Shown: piece after piece, positions 1 through 9,812 of the stretch
Layout of the letters: every line of letters begins with the position of its first letter
Numbering within the stretch: position 1 is the first letter of the stretch
Source of the DNA: Butyrivibrio sp. UBA3740
GTDB taxonomy: Bacteria > Bacillota > Clostridia > Lachnospirales > Lachnospiraceae
DNA: 64,000 nucleotides
Direction: 5' to 3'
NCBI GenBank assembly: GCA_002372465.1
Contig: DFGW01000064.1
Coordinates: 25,575 to 89,574, forward strand
Notes under the pieces: model-generated
Database searches by the model: none
What the model saw: only the letters and a program-made list of their open reading frames with translations
What the model was told of the DNA's origin: nothing
Program-made: the position numbers and the translations under genes

Positions 1-149
1 GTCTTATCTACAGTCAGTTCCATGGCGAGGATAAGTACACCACCAAGGAGAGCGAGAGACTTCTTCGCCTGCCTATGTACTATAAGCTTACAAATGATGA
101 TCTTGATGAAGTAGTTATGAGAGTTAAGGAGTATTATAAATTCACGTAA
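1..149 (+). CDS. C-terminal end of a DegT/DnrJ/EryC1/StrS aminotransferase, WecE-like (5' end outside window)
   Basis: The reading frame is open from base 3 to a TAA at 147-149 and gives 48 residues. They contain FHGEDKYTTKESERLLRLPM, which resembles the C-terminal end of PLP-dependent sugar aminotransferases of the WecE/RffA type, where an E-S-E-R-L-x-R-L-P segment is typical. WecE makes dTDP-4-amino-4,6-dideoxygalactose. The catalytic lysine and PLP site lie outside the window, so substrate specificity cannot be judged. The nearby GNAT acetyltransferase at 2004 could acetylate such an amino sugar, by analogy with WecD; this is inference. Confidence 0.6.
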   Translation, partial: LIYSQFHGEDKYTTKESERLLRLPMYYKLTNDDLDEVVMRVKEYYKFT

Positions 150-162
150 ACGGAGCTGTTTC

Positions 163-1971
163 ATGAAAAAACAAACCCTTAATATGAACTTCATAGTATC
201 TGCGGCGCTTACCTTGGCCGTCATTTTACTTGCGGGGATTTTGGGGGACTATTACTTTGACCTTAATGACGACGTTTTAATGAAAGATATCCTGGCGGGA
301 GTTTACACAGGAACTCCCACTGGGCACAATATTCAGATGCTGTATCCCATAAGTGCCTTTGTTTCTGCGTTATACAGGATTTACAGAGGCCTTGACTGGT
401 ATGGCATCTTTTTATGTTTCTGCCAGTATTTTTGTGTGTTCCTTATTATGAAAAGAGCTCTGGACATGAATGAAAGCAGACTCTACAGGATTTATGTGGC
501 TGCCGGAATATTTTTCTTCATGCTGGGAGCAGTGGGGGCACATTTTCTTTTTGTCCAGTACACCTTTACCTGTGGACTCATGTCCGCCACGGCTGTTTTC
601 CTTGTGATGACACATACTGATGGGGAGAAAAGAGATCTCGTCATGGCGGCGATACTGATAATAGCTGCATTTCTTATAAGGTCCGAGATGCTCCTTCTCA
701 CCCTTCCCGTAGTGGGGGTAGGAATCCTGATAAAGTGGGCTTTTTCAAGGGTTGAACTTAAGGATTTCTATCAAAACGGCGTTCAGGTATCAAGCTATGG
801 AGAACGGAAAAAACTGCTTACTGAGTACGTGAGATTCTGCCTTATAGTGGGGATTGGACTGATACTGTCGCTCCTTATCAATAAAATAGCCTATTCATCC
901 CCGGGCTGGAAGAGCTTTAATGCCTTTTTTGACGCCAGGACGGAGCTCTATGATTTTCAGTACGTTCCGGATTATGAGGACAACAAAGTCTTCTATGACA
1001 GCATAGGACTTACGAAGAGTCAGCAACAGCTCCTTGTAAACTATAACTTTGGAATAGACGAAGAGATTGACACTGATGTCATAAATGCTGTGGCTGATTA
1101 TGCTGCCAGTCTAAGGACAGATGAGACTCCGCTTCTGACAAGACTTTCTCAGGGCGTATCAGCTTATATGTACAGGTTAGGGCACGTGGCTTTCCAAAAG
1201 AGCTATGAATACCCAATGACTGATGCGCCGTTTAATGTGATAACGGCAGTGCTTTATTTGGGAACAGCTGTTATTTATCTTGCTGACAAAGACAGGAAAA
1301 AGAGACTCCTGGCAGTATTTTCGCTTCTGCTTCTGTTTGCCTGCAGATCTACATTGTGGATGTACATAATTGTAAGGGGCAGAGATCCCATAAGGATAAC
1401 CCATCCTCTTTACATAATGGAGACTGCCGTTTTGTTTGGCATGATTGTCAGCAGGGCAAGAAACCACAGGAGATATGTATTCATACCGCTTGTTATCGCA
1501 ACCACCATAGCCATTATGTTCGTTCCAAATCAGATAATGGTAACCGGAGATGAGATGGCAGAAAGAGCGAAGATGCGTCAGCATTACGATGCTCTGTATG
1601 ACTACTTTGAAGAAAACAGCGATAATTTCTACTTTGTGGACGTCTATACCAGCGTCTCTGCACTGGAAGGAACTGAGAAGACCTTCTCAGAGAAGATGTT
1701 TGACAGGGTAGACAATACCGCTTCCAACCACGATATCATGGGTGGCTGGGCATCTAAGAGTCCTCTTTACTATGACAAGCTCTCAGATAACGGCTTTGAA
1801 TCCATGGAAAAGGGCCTTCTTATGGACAATGCTTACGTGGTTTGCAAGAAAACCTCTGACGTATCCTGGATTATAGAGTATTATAGGGATAAGGGCACGG
1901 CTGTCGCAGTTGATGAGACAGATCAGGTCACGGATGCATTCCTGATCTATAAGGTCAGGTCTCTTGACTAA
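163..1971 (+). CDS. Polytopic membrane protein, GT-C-like (unknown function)
   Basis: This 602-residue protein has about ten or more hydrophobic segments, a soluble stretch near residues 240-320, and a C-terminal soluble domain of about 130 residues. After the first membrane helix there is an acidic NDDV motif (near residues 35-38). GT-C glycosyltransferases, which use polyprenyl-phosphate sugars outside the membrane, carry an acidic pair in the same first loop. That role is therefore plausible but not shown. A GGAG at 151-155 supports the ATG at 163. It follows the aminotransferase end by 13 bases, so it is probably in the same operon. No named family was recognised with confidence. Confidence 0.6.
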   Translation: MKKQTLNMNFIVSAALTLAVILLAGILGDYYFDLNDDVLMKDILAGVYTGTPTGHNIQMLYPISAFVSALYRIYRGLDWYGIFLCFCQYFCVFLIMKRALDMNESRLYRIYVAAGIFFFMLGAVGAHFLFVQYTFTCGLMSATAVFLVMTHTDGEKRDLVMAAILIIAAFLIRSEMLLLTLPVVGVGILIKWAFSRVELKDFYQNGVQVSSYGERKKLLTEYVRFCLIVGIGLILSLLINKIAYSSPGWKSFNAFFDARTELYDFQYVPDYEDNKVFYDSIGLTKSQQQLLVNYNFGIDEEIDTDVINAVADYAASLRTDETPLLTRLSQGVSAYMYRLGHVAFQKSYEYPMTDAPFNVITAVLYLGTAVIYLADKDRKKRLLAVFSLLLLFACRSTLWMYIIVRGRDPIRITHPLYIMETAVLFGMIVSRARNHRRYVFIPLVIATTIAIMFVPNQIMVTGDEMAERAKMRQHYDALYDYFEENSDNFYFVDVYTSVSALEGTEKTFSEKMFDRVDNTASNHDIMGGWASKSPLYYDKLSDNGFESMEKGLLMDNAYVVCKKTSDVSWIIEYYRDKGTAVAVDETDQVTDAFLIYKVRSLD

Positions 1972-2003
1972 GATTTTTCGGAATAAGGTCATTTGGAGTT
2001 AAT

Positions 2004-2534
2004 ATGGACGATAAAAAGTACCTTAAAAAGGGTAATAGACTGTCCCTTCGCCTCATGGAAGAGGAAGATTTCCCCCTTTTTGTTGAATGGCGCAACAAAG
2101 ACAGGATACAGAATAATTTTATATACAGGGAAAAATTCACCTTGGAAGGACAGTACAAATGGAAAAAGACCATGATAGACACCGGGAAAGTGGTCCAGTT
2201 CATTATCTGTGAGAATGAGAGGGATATGCGTCCTGTTGGCTGTGTCTACTTCCGGGATATAGATAAGGATAGCTTAAGCGCCGAATATGGCATACTTATA
2301 GGTGAAGAAGATGCATTGGGAAAGGGCTACGGCAATGAAACAGCCCTTCTGGCAGTGGAATATGCCAAAGAAGTAATGAAGCTAAAAAAGCTGATACTGA
2401 GGGTGTTTGCATTCAATACCCCTGCTATAAAGAGCTATGAGCATGCCGGCTTTGTGAAAACAGAGGATGTTCCGGCTGTGCTGTGCAGTGATGGTCAAAA
2501 AGGTGATATGATAATGATGGAAATGAGATTATAA
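2004..2534 (+). CDS. GNAT-family N-acetyltransferase (RimJ/RimL type)
   Basis: The 176-residue protein has the layout of a GNAT acetyltransferase. An N-terminal strand contains RLMEEEDFPLFVEWRNK, a central region reads YGILIGEEDALGKGYGNETA (the acetyl-CoA pyrophosphate-binding turn is G-K-G-Y-G-N), and a C-terminal region reads FNTPAIKSYEHAGF, typical of the RimJ/RimL subgroup. Such enzymes move acetyl from acetyl-CoA to an amine. In glycan loci they often acetylate amino sugars, and the WecE-like gene end at 1-149 makes a 4-amino sugar a reasonable candidate. GGAG at about 1994 precedes the ATG. Family assignment is firm; substrate is inferred. Confidence 0.8.
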   Translation: MDDKKYLKKGNRLSLRLMEEEDFPLFVEWRNKDRIQNNFIYREKFTLEGQYKWKKTMIDTGKVVQFIICENERDMRPVGCVYFRDIDKDSLSAEYGILIGEEDALGKGYGNETALLAVEYAKEVMKLKKLILRVFAFNTPAIKSYEHAGFVKTEDVPAVLCSDGQKGDMIMMEMRL

Positions 2535-2551
2535 GACAGAGGTGGCTTGTA

Positions 2552-3502
2552 ATGGGCAATAAACTGATAAGCTATGTTATTCCCTGCTACAGATCTGCAG
2601 CGACAGTCGGAGCAGTTGTGAGCGAAATAGACGGTACCATGAAGGAAATGAACTCATATGATTATGAGATCATTCTTATTAATGACGGATCTCCTGATGA
2701 TACCTGGAAGACAATAGAGAAGCTGGCAGCTGAGCGTTCTGATGAAAGACTTCTTGGAATCAATCTTTCAAAGAACTTTGGACAGCATGCGGCACTTATG
2801 GCCGGACTTAATGCCAGCAAAGGTGACTACGTAGTCTGCCTTGATGATGACGGGCAGACCCCTGCCAATGAAGCCGGAAAGCTTATAAAGGCACTGGAAG
2901 ACGGAGCAGATGCTGCCTACGCCAGATACGATCACAAGCAGCACAGTCTCTTCAGGAATTTCGGAACAGCCATGAATGAGTGGATGGCCGAGGTGATGCT
3001 TGGAAAAGACAAGGATCTGTATGTGTCCAGCTATTTTGCTGTAAAGAGATTCATTGTTGATGAGATGATAAAGTATGAAAGCTCATACCCTTACGTCATC
3101 GGTCTGGTACTTAGGACCACCAAGACTATAGTCAACGTGGATGTCAAGCACAGGCGAAGGCAGACCGGCCAGAGCGGCTATACTTTAGGAAAGCTCATGG
3201 CTCTTTGGATCAACGGTTTTACCGCCTTTAGCATCAAACCCTTACGCATTGCCACTTTTTCCGGAACAGTCTTTGCAATTCTGGGTTTTTTGTATGGCGT
3301 ATATACCATTATCAAGAAGTTTGTATACCCTGTAGCCCCTATGGGCTATGCGGCCCTTATGAGTGCAGTGATCTTCATGGGCGGAATGATAATGCTCATG
3401 CTTGGTATGGTTGGAGAATACCTGGGAAGACTGTATATTTCCCAGAATAAGAATCCGCAGTATGTGATTCGGGAGACGACCCGTGATGAAAAAGACAAAT
3501 AA
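2552..3502 (+). CDS. GT2 glycosyltransferase, polyprenyl-phosphate sugar synthase type (DPM1/GtrB/ArnC-like)
   Basis: The N-terminal 220 residues form a GT-A/GT2 domain: ISYVIPCYRSAATV at the start, INDGSPDDTW, and the metal-binding LDDDGQTP near residues 95-102. The last 90 residues hold two membrane helices and end in a short charged tail. This architecture (about 316 residues) is that of GtrB/ArnC enzymes, which transfer a sugar from a nucleotide donor to undecaprenyl phosphate on the cytoplasmic face. The lipid-linked sugar is then used by GT-C enzymes outside. The flanking genes at 163 and 3483 encode GT-C-like membrane proteins, which fits that division of labour. It overlaps the next gene by about 17-20 bases. 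Confidence 0.85.
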   Translation: MGNKLISYVIPCYRSAATVGAVVSEIDGTMKEMNSYDYEIILINDGSPDDTWKTIEKLAAERSDERLLGINLSKNFGQHAALMAGLNASKGDYVVCLDDDGQTPANEAGKLIKALEDGADAAYARYDHKQHSLFRNFGTAMNEWMAEVMLGKDKDLYVSSYFAVKRFIVDEMIKYESSYPYVIGLVLRTTKTIVNVDVKHRRRQTGQSGYTLGKLMALWINGFTAFSIKPLRIATFSGTVFAILGFLYGVYTIIKKFVYPVAPMGYAALMSAVIFMGGMIMLMLGMVGEYLGRLYISQNKNPQYVIRETTRDEKDK

Positions 3503-5123
3503 CAATACAAACCTTCTGGCCTGGCTTATGTCAGGCTTGTTTGGCATTTTATCGGGGATATTTCTGGTGTTTGGTTATCAGCTTGAGAGTGGGGACAGCC
3601 TGAATCTTGCTGATCAGAATGCCCTTATGGTGATGGCGGCGTTTTTCATCATCATAACCGTGGACACAAGGCATGTCTGGAGGAATTATGAGAGCGCCAG
3701 AAACGGCAAGGCCAAGCTCTTTGGTCTGATCAAACTTCCCGATAAGGCAAAAGAAATATCAGTGACCTCCGGGGATTTTCTCATAAACTGGAGCGTTCTT
3801 GTGCTTCTTGGCATTCCTGTCCTTCTGGCGGAGTTTCCGGGATTTTTTGTGTACGATGCCGCAGATGAGCTCAACGAAGTCCTGACAAGGACCTTCACCA
3901 CACATCATCCCCTGCTTCATGTGCTTTTGCTTGGAGGGGTCATAGCTCTTTTCCATAAGATCACGGGCTCCTGGAACATTGGCATTTTTGCCTATATCTT
4001 CCTGCAGATGCTGGTGATAACGGCTATCTTCGCCTATGTGGTAACCTATCTCCAGAAAAAGGGAGCAGGAAAGAGGTGGAGATTATTCTGGCTCGCTTTC
4101 TACGGTGCTTTCCCAACCATCGTTATGTATACCCTCTGCTCCTGTAAGGACGGGCTGTTTTCAGCACTGCTCCTTTTACTTACAGTGTTCCTTTTGCAGC
4201 TGGTGGAGGAGAAGGAATCATTTATCGCAGATAAGAAGAGGGCTGCAGCCTTTGTGGCGGTAGCTGTACTTATGCCTCTTTTCAGACATAATGGTTTCTA
4301 TGCTTATCTGGTGTTCATTCCCTTTGCCCTGTTTTACTTCAGAAAGACTTTAAAACCGGCACTTATCGGCATGCTGGTGTCTCCGGTGATCCTTTACCTG
4401 GTACTTTCCAATGCCCTGGCCTTCGCCTGTCATGCAGAGGATACCACGCATCACCAGGAGATGCTCACGGTGCCTATCATGCAGCTGGCAAGAGTTTATT
4501 CCTATGAGAACGACTCTTTGTCAGAGGATGACAAGGCAGTTATAGAAGGCTATATTCCCAAAAGCAACCTTGATAAGTATACGCCAAGGGTTGCCGATCT
4601 GGTAAAGGTGGACTTTAACAACAGTCTCTACGAGGAGAATAAAGGGGATTTCTGGAGAGTCTGGAAAAAGCTCTTTGTTCAGCACCCGGCGACCTATCTG
4701 AATGCCTGGCTTTTGACCAGCTATGGCTACTGGTATCCGCCTGCAATTATTAACGTATACAAGGGAAATACAGTATATTCCTTTACCTATGAGGACAGCT
4801 CATACTTTGGCTACGAGGTGGAGCCTCCGGGGGAGAGAATAAGTCTTATTCCGCCGCTTGACAGCCTGTACAGATACATTTCCATTGGTACATTCCAACA
4901 GGATGCACCACTTTTTCGACTGTTCTTTACACCCGGCCTTTATGTGTTTTTTTACCTGTTTGTTTTTGCATACAGGCTCTACAGGAAGAGGTTTGACCTG
5001 ATAATGCCCTTTATACCAATGATACTGACCTATTGTACAGTGCTTCTGGGACCGACTTATCTTATCCGATATGTGCTGTATTTGTGGCTTTTGGTGCCCC
5101 TTTTAACAGTGACAAAAGTGTGA
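3486..5123 (+). CDS. Polytopic membrane protein, DUF6020-like, possible GT-C transferase
   Basis: The protein has about 545 residues and roughly 11-13 hydrophobic segments. An early outer loop contains an acidic DAADELNE stretch followed by HHPLLHVLL. Further on are CSCKDGLFSALLL and a conserved-looking RHNGFYAY. This pattern resembles DUF6020 membrane proteins from clostridial glycan loci, recalled rather than searched. A start can be drawn at GTG 3483 or ATG 3486; both overlap the end of the preceding GT2 gene, so translation is probably coupled. An acidic outer loop suits a polyprenyl-phosphate-dependent glycosyltransferase, but no catalytic activity is demonstrated for the family. Confidence 0.6.
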   Translation: MKKTNNNTNLLAWLMSGLFGILSGIFLVFGYQLESGDSLNLADQNALMVMAAFFIIITVDTRHVWRNYESARNGKAKLFGLIKLPDKAKEISVTSGDFLINWSVLVLLGIPVLLAEFPGFFVYDAADELNEVLTRTFTTHHPLLHVLLLGGVIALFHKITGSWNIGIFAYIFLQMLVITAIFAYVVTYLQKKGAGKRWRLFWLAFYGAFPTIVMYTLCSCKDGLFSALLLLLTVFLLQLVEEKESFIADKKRAAAFVAVAVLMPLFRHNGFYAYLVFIPFALFYFRKTLKPALIGMLVSPVILYLVLSNALAFACHAEDTTHHQEMLTVPIMQLARVYSYENDSLSEDDKAVIEGYIPKSNLDKYTPRVADLVKVDFNNSLYEENKGDFWRVWKKLFVQHPATYLNAWLLTSYGYWYPPAIINVYKGNTVYSFTYEDSSYFGYEVEPPGERISLIPPLDSLYRYISIGTFQQDAPLFRLFFTPGLYVFFYLFVFAYRLYRKRFDLIMPFIPMILTYCTVLLGPTYLIRYVLYLWLLVPLLTVTKV

Positions 5124-5176
5124 TAATATTTAACATGGTTTTTTAGGCTTAAGAAAACAAACAAGAAAGCAATAAT

Positions 5177-7837
5177 ATGAGAAAGATCATCAGTAAAAGC
5201 ACGGCTGTTAAAGCTGTAGTGCTTATTTTGGCATTAATAGGAATACTTCTGATCTGGCCCTTCAGAGTCTTCACGGGAGTTATTGAGACTTCTGCCGGAG
5301 GAACTATTGTCGGAGAGCTGGATCCCATTATATTTGAGCACGAAAATGTCATGCAGGAGTTTATCACCCAATATGACAGGCTAAGCTCTGTGGATGTATA
5401 CGTTACCGATGTAGAAAACGGTAGATATATAGCCTGCATTCTCTATGATGAAAACGGAGTGAATCAGCTCAAGGTTTTTGTAGATACCCAGGATTATCAG
5501 GTGCCCGGCTATGTCAATATCCCCATGGAAGTAAACGTGGAGGTGGGGAAGCACTATACACTTAAGTTTGTCAGCTGCAGATCAAAGTACCGTCTGGCTC
5601 TTGAGGACATTCCGGTGGATTCTGCTTATGTCGGCAACCTGACAGAGGAGTATGCTCTTATCGAGGGCAGGCATATAGCTGCAAAATATAACTACAGGCT
5701 TCCGCTTTCAAGACAAAGGTCCCTTCTGATAATCGGAATAATTGCAGCAATCGCAGCAGCTATCTGCATTTTGACAGACCTTTACTATAAGAAGAACCCG
5801 GAAAAGAATGATCTGGTAACGGTATGGAAGACTATAAAGCACGCGGCTAACCCCTTGGCGGTTCTTGTCTTTGGCGCTTTGATGATAATGGTATTTCCAC
5901 TGAAGATATTTGATCAAAGACCTGTAGACATAATATTCTACGAGCTGGGCATTATAATAACGGCCGCTATCGTATTTTATGCCATCAATCATAAGGCGGT
6001 TAAGCACCAGGTGGGTATATCCTTCTGGCAGAGCCTTAAGAACGAGGACAGACTTCAGTATATTCTTATCATGTTCTCCCTGGCCATGGCACTTTGGTAT
6101 GCATGCCGGTATATGAACGATTTGTACGATATTTATCACCATATTTCAGAGAGGCATATGGCGATATGGCTTTTAATAGCCATGCTTTTGACCTTCTCTT
6201 TGAAAGAGGCCTTTAATTTATACAACCTGGTATGGGTTGTGGCCGGAAGCATATACGGGGTTCACTACTACGGCCTTCATAAGCTTGCTGAAAGCGAGAA
6301 GGAGTATGACCTTCACAATCTTATCCTTAAGTGCGGAATCATTATCGTTATACTGGCAGGACTGTTAGTGCTCAATCTTATAAGGATACTGGTTCTCTCC
6401 ATAAAGGACAGACGTTTTAATACTCATCACGGGGAAAAGAAAAGCATCCGCCCCACAGCATTTGGGATTATGCTTCTCATTTTCTTTGCGCTTCTGATCA
6501 TTACAAGAAATACGAGACTTTGGGGGATCTACCTTGTGATCACCTTTGTCTGCTTCTATATAAGATTAGCTGTCTGGGGCAAGAATAAGGATTATTACAA
6601 GATCCTTTCCGGCGGACTCATGATGAACTTCGCCATATCACTGCTTTTTTCCTGGGCTCACAGATATTTTGCCGGGTATACCAGTGGAAGGTTTGCGTTT
6701 ATCTTTCACACAGTTACTGTAACAGCAGAGTACCTGACCTTTATGGGAGCAGTGGCCACAGTTTTACTGGTGGCTAAGATCGTAGCTCTTCCCAAGGGCA
6801 CCAACTTAAAGGGTGTGTTCATATCGGCCTGGAAGGAGATGACTCTTTTTGGCTTTATCATGTCCTATGCTATTTTTACTGTTTCAAGGACAGCCTACCT
6901 TGCTATTGCTATCAGCACGCTTTTGGTGATACTGGTGGTTATCTCCTGTCACAGGAAGCAGTTCTTCAGGATTGTGGGAGTATTCCTTATATCTCTCATG
7001 GTATGTTTCCCTGCAGCCTTCACTTTGCAGAGAATCCTTCCTGCAATGGCTTCTGACCCTGTTTTCTACCCTATAGACGATACTGATGAATTCGTCAGGG
7101 GCGGAGCTGACTGGGACAGCACCAATTTTATGTGCGTGGAGAGGTTTGTAAACCTTTTTGCCAACAAGATACTTGGGGCTAATCTGGGAGACTACGACTT
7201 CCCTATTGATGTCAACAATTACTTTGACGGTGGTAATGGCCCTGCCAGATTTAACTATTATGGCCACAGGGTCGATGAAAACGGCGTAGATCTGGATGAA
7301 CTTGAGGAAGAAGGAGAACCGGAGGGAACAGATCAGGGAAGACTTGATATAATCCCGCTGGAAGGTCTTCTTGCAGCAAATGGATTTACCAGAGCCGAGT
7401 ATATCATGCTCATGGATGAGATGATGGGCTATGTAGATACCTCCAATGCCCTGGACGTTATCTCTAACGGTAGGATCACCATTTTCAGGTGTTACCTCAA
7501 TAATCTGAATATGTGGGGACATGAAGAGATGGGAACAGAGCTTCCCAACGGAGAAATTGCCATCCACGCCCACAATACTTACATTCAGACAGCATATGAC
7601 AACGGAATTCTGACAGGGATTGTTTTTGTCATCACCCTGATCATGGCCCTTGTCTGCGGAATAAAGTACTATAGGGACAATCGCCGGAATGAGCCTTTAT
7701 CACTTATTACAAGTGCAGTTGTCATCGGATTCATGGTGGCAGGTTTATCCGAATGGGTATTCCAGTACTGCAATCCTATGACAGTAGCTCTTTTCCTGGC
7801 CCTTGCACCTGTTACCTTTAAGGTAAAAGAAAGATGA
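5177..7837 (+). CDS. O-antigen ligase/polymerase-like membrane protein (Wzy/WaaL superfamily)
   Basis: This large protein (886 residues) has an N-terminal helix, an extracytoplasmic beta-rich region (residues 30-170), then about 12 membrane segments. A long outer loop lies around residues 630-790. Just after it, near residue 795, comes IHAHNTYIQTAYDNG, the histidine-centred motif of O-antigen ligases and polymerases. These proteins join undecaprenyl-linked repeat units or pass a glycan to an acceptor outside the cell. The N-terminal soluble domain is extra relative to ordinary Wzy proteins of about 400 residues. It overlaps the next gene by four bases (ATGA). Confidence 0.7.
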   Translation: MRKIISKSTAVKAVVLILALIGILLIWPFRVFTGVIETSAGGTIVGELDPIIFEHENVMQEFITQYDRLSSVDVYVTDVENGRYIACILYDENGVNQLKVFVDTQDYQVPGYVNIPMEVNVEVGKHYTLKFVSCRSKYRLALEDIPVDSAYVGNLTEEYALIEGRHIAAKYNYRLPLSRQRSLLIIGIIAAIAAAICILTDLYYKKNPEKNDLVTVWKTIKHAANPLAVLVFGALMIMVFPLKIFDQRPVDIIFYELGIIITAAIVFYAINHKAVKHQVGISFWQSLKNEDRLQYILIMFSLAMALWYACRYMNDLYDIYHHISERHMAIWLLIAMLLTFSLKEAFNLYNLVWVVAGSIYGVHYYGLHKLAESEKEYDLHNLILKCGIIIVILAGLLVLNLIRILVLSIKDRRFNTHHGEKKSIRPTAFGIMLLIFFALLIITRNTRLWGIYLVITFVCFYIRLAVWGKNKDYYKILSGGLMMNFAISLLFSWAHRYFAGYTSGRFAFIFHTVTVTAEYLTFMGAVATVLLVAKIVALPKGTNLKGVFISAWKEMTLFGFIMSYAIFTVSRTAYLAIAISTLLVILVVISCHRKQFFRIVGVFLISLMVCFPAAFTLQRILPAMASDPVFYPIDDTDEFVRGGADWDSTNFMCVERFVNLFANKILGANLGDYDFPIDVNNYFDGGNGPARFNYYGHRVDENGVDLDELEEEGEPEGTDQGRLDIIPLEGLLAANGFTRAEYIMLMDEMMGYVDTSNALDVISNGRITIFRCYLNNLNMWGHEEMGTELPNGEIAIHAHNTYIQTAYDNGILTGIVFVITLIMALVCGIKYYRDNRRNEPLSLITSAVVIGFMVAGLSEWVFQYCNPMTVALFLALAPVTFKVKER

Positions 7838-9786
7838 ACAAGATAAAAGAACCATTTAACTATCAAAAACTTTATAGAAGGATAGGACTTATAATCTATG
7901 ACGTCATCAGCATAATAATGGCCAGCTATGTGGCTATTCTTATGCGATATGAGTTCAGTCTGGATTCAATTCCCGAGCACTTTTTGAGCCCGGTAACCAG
8001 ATTCCTTCCTATCAATATCATTTTGACAATAGTGATATTCTATCTCTTCAAGCTCTATGACAGCCTTTGGGCATACGCAGGAGAGAGGGAGATGCAGAAC
8101 CTGGTAATGGCCTGTGTTATTTCCGGCGTGATAAACGCCATCGGACTTCAGTTCTTTAAGTCCCACACACAGCCTGTGCCTCAGAGTTACTACTTCCTGT
8201 ATACCTTCCTTTTGATCACTGCGATATTCGTGAGCCGATTCTCCTACAGGTTCCTTCGAAGCCGTAAGCACCAGGCCGAGAATCGCAACAACAGCAAGGC
8301 AGTAATGGTGATCGGAGCCGGAGAGGCAGCCAACATCATCATTAAGGATATTATCACCAGTAACTACTCCACCATGTCCGTAAAGTGCATCATCGACGAT
8401 GATCCCAACAAGTGGGGCAGATATATCCAGGGAATAAGGGTAGTAGGCGGAAGAGACCGCATCGTTGAGTGTGCAGATCTTTATGACATAGACGAGATCA
8501 TCGTTGCCATACCTTCAGTTTCAAGATCTGAGCTGAAAAAGATCCTGGAGATCTGTAAGAATGCCAACTGTAAGCTCCGTTCCCTTCCGGGAATGTACCA
8601 GCTGGTAAACGGAGAGGTAAACGTATCCAGACTTCGTGATGTGGAGGTTGAGGACCTTCTTGGAAGAGATCCTATAGCCGTAGATATAGATTCCATTGCC
8701 GGCTACGTTAAGGGCAAGGTTGTTATGGTTACAGGTGGAGGCGGATCAATCGGCTCCGAGCTTTGCAGACAGATAGCAGGACATAACCCCAAGAGCCTTA
8801 TCATCCTTGATATTTATGAGAACAACGCCTATGAGATCCAGCAGGAGCTCAAATACAAATATCCTGATATGGACCTTATCGTGCTCATAGCATCTGTGCG
8901 AAACACCCTAAGGATCAACAAGATCTTTGAAAAGTACAGGCCTGATATTGTATATCATGCAGCTGCCCACAAGCACGTTCCTCTTATGGAGGACAGCCCC
9001 AATGAGGCTATCAAGAACAATGTATTCGGAACCTTTAAGACAGCGATGGCAGCAGCTAATAACGGCTGCAAGAAGTTTGTACTGATCTCTACAGATAAGG
9101 CAGTTAACCCAACCAACATCATGGGAGCCAGCAAGAGAATCTGTGAGATGATCGTTCAGACCTTCAACAAGCACTACGATACAGAGTTTGTTGCAGTCAG
9201 ATTTGGAAATGTTCTTGGCTCCAACGGCTCGGTAATACCTCTTTTTAAGAAGCAGATAGCTGCCGGAGGACCTGTTACCGTAACAGACCCTAACATCATC
9301 AGATATTTCATGACCATATCAGAGGCTGTTTCACTGGTGCTTCAGGCAGGTGCCTTTGCCAAGGGTGGAGAGATCTTTGTCCTTGATATGGGCGAGCCTG
9401 TCAAGATACTGGACCTTGCCGAGAACCTGATAAAGCTTTCGGGTTACAAGGTTGGAGAGGATATCAGGATAGAGTTCACAGGTCTTCGTCCCGGTGAAAA
9501 GCTCTACGAAGAGATGCTCATGGATGAGGAAGGCCTTCAGGATACAGCCAACAAGATGATCCACATAGGAAAGCCCATCGACATGGATGAGATGAGGTTC
9601 TTCTCCCAGCTTGAGAAGCTCAATGTGGCAGCAAAAGAGGAGTCGCCTGAGATAAGGGATATCGTAAAGGAGATAGTTGAGACCTATCATCCCGACGTCC
9701 ACAGATACACCATGGCAAGGGAGAGAAAAGCAGCTCTTGCTAAGGCCACCGAGGAGATCAACTCAGATGCAGGGGTAACTAATTAA
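7834..9786 (+). CDS. Membrane-bound UDP-GlcNAc 4,6-dehydratase (PglF/WbpM/CapD family)
   Basis: Four N-terminal membrane helices (about residues 15-135) precede two Rossmann regions. The second begins with TGGGGSIGSE at residues 300-309 and is the catalytic SDR domain. The triad reads S419-T-D-K with M430-G-A-S-K434, so methionine replaces the usual tyrosine, as in the large WbpM/PglF dehydratases. Its length of 650 residues is close to PglF and WbpM. The product would be a UDP-4-keto-6-deoxy-HexNAc, the substrate of the aminotransferase that follows at 9813. The order dehydratase, aminotransferase, phosphoglycosyl transferase, GT4 matches the core of Campylobacter pgl. Confidence 0.9.
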   Translation: MNKIKEPFNYQKLYRRIGLIIYDVISIIMASYVAILMRYEFSLDSIPEHFLSPVTRFLPINIILTIVIFYLFKLYDSLWAYAGEREMQNLVMACVISGVINAIGLQFFKSHTQPVPQSYYFLYTFLLITAIFVSRFSYRFLRSRKHQAENRNNSKAVMVIGAGEAANIIIKDIITSNYSTMSVKCIIDDDPNKWGRYIQGIRVVGGRDRIVECADLYDIDEIIVAIPSVSRSELKKILEICKNANCKLRSLPGMYQLVNGEVNVSRLRDVEVEDLLGRDPIAVDIDSIAGYVKGKVVMVTGGGGSIGSELCRQIAGHNPKSLIILDIYENNAYEIQQELKYKYPDMDLIVLIASVRNTLRINKIFEKYRPDIVYHAAAHKHVPLMEDSPNEAIKNNVFGTFKTAMAAANNGCKKFVLISTDKAVNPTNIMGASKRICEMIVQTFNKHYDTEFVAVRFGNVLGSNGSVIPLFKKQIAAGGPVTVTDPNIIRYFMTISEAVSLVLQAGAFAKGGEIFVLDMGEPVKILDLAENLIKLSGYKVGEDIRIEFTGLRPGEKLYEEMLMDEEGLQDTANKMIHIGKPIDMDEMRFFSQLEKLNVAAKEESPEIRDIVKEIVETYHPDVHRYTMARERKAALAKATEEINSDAGVTN

Positions 9787-9812
9787 GTGAAAGGCTACGA
9801 GGAGATATTGTT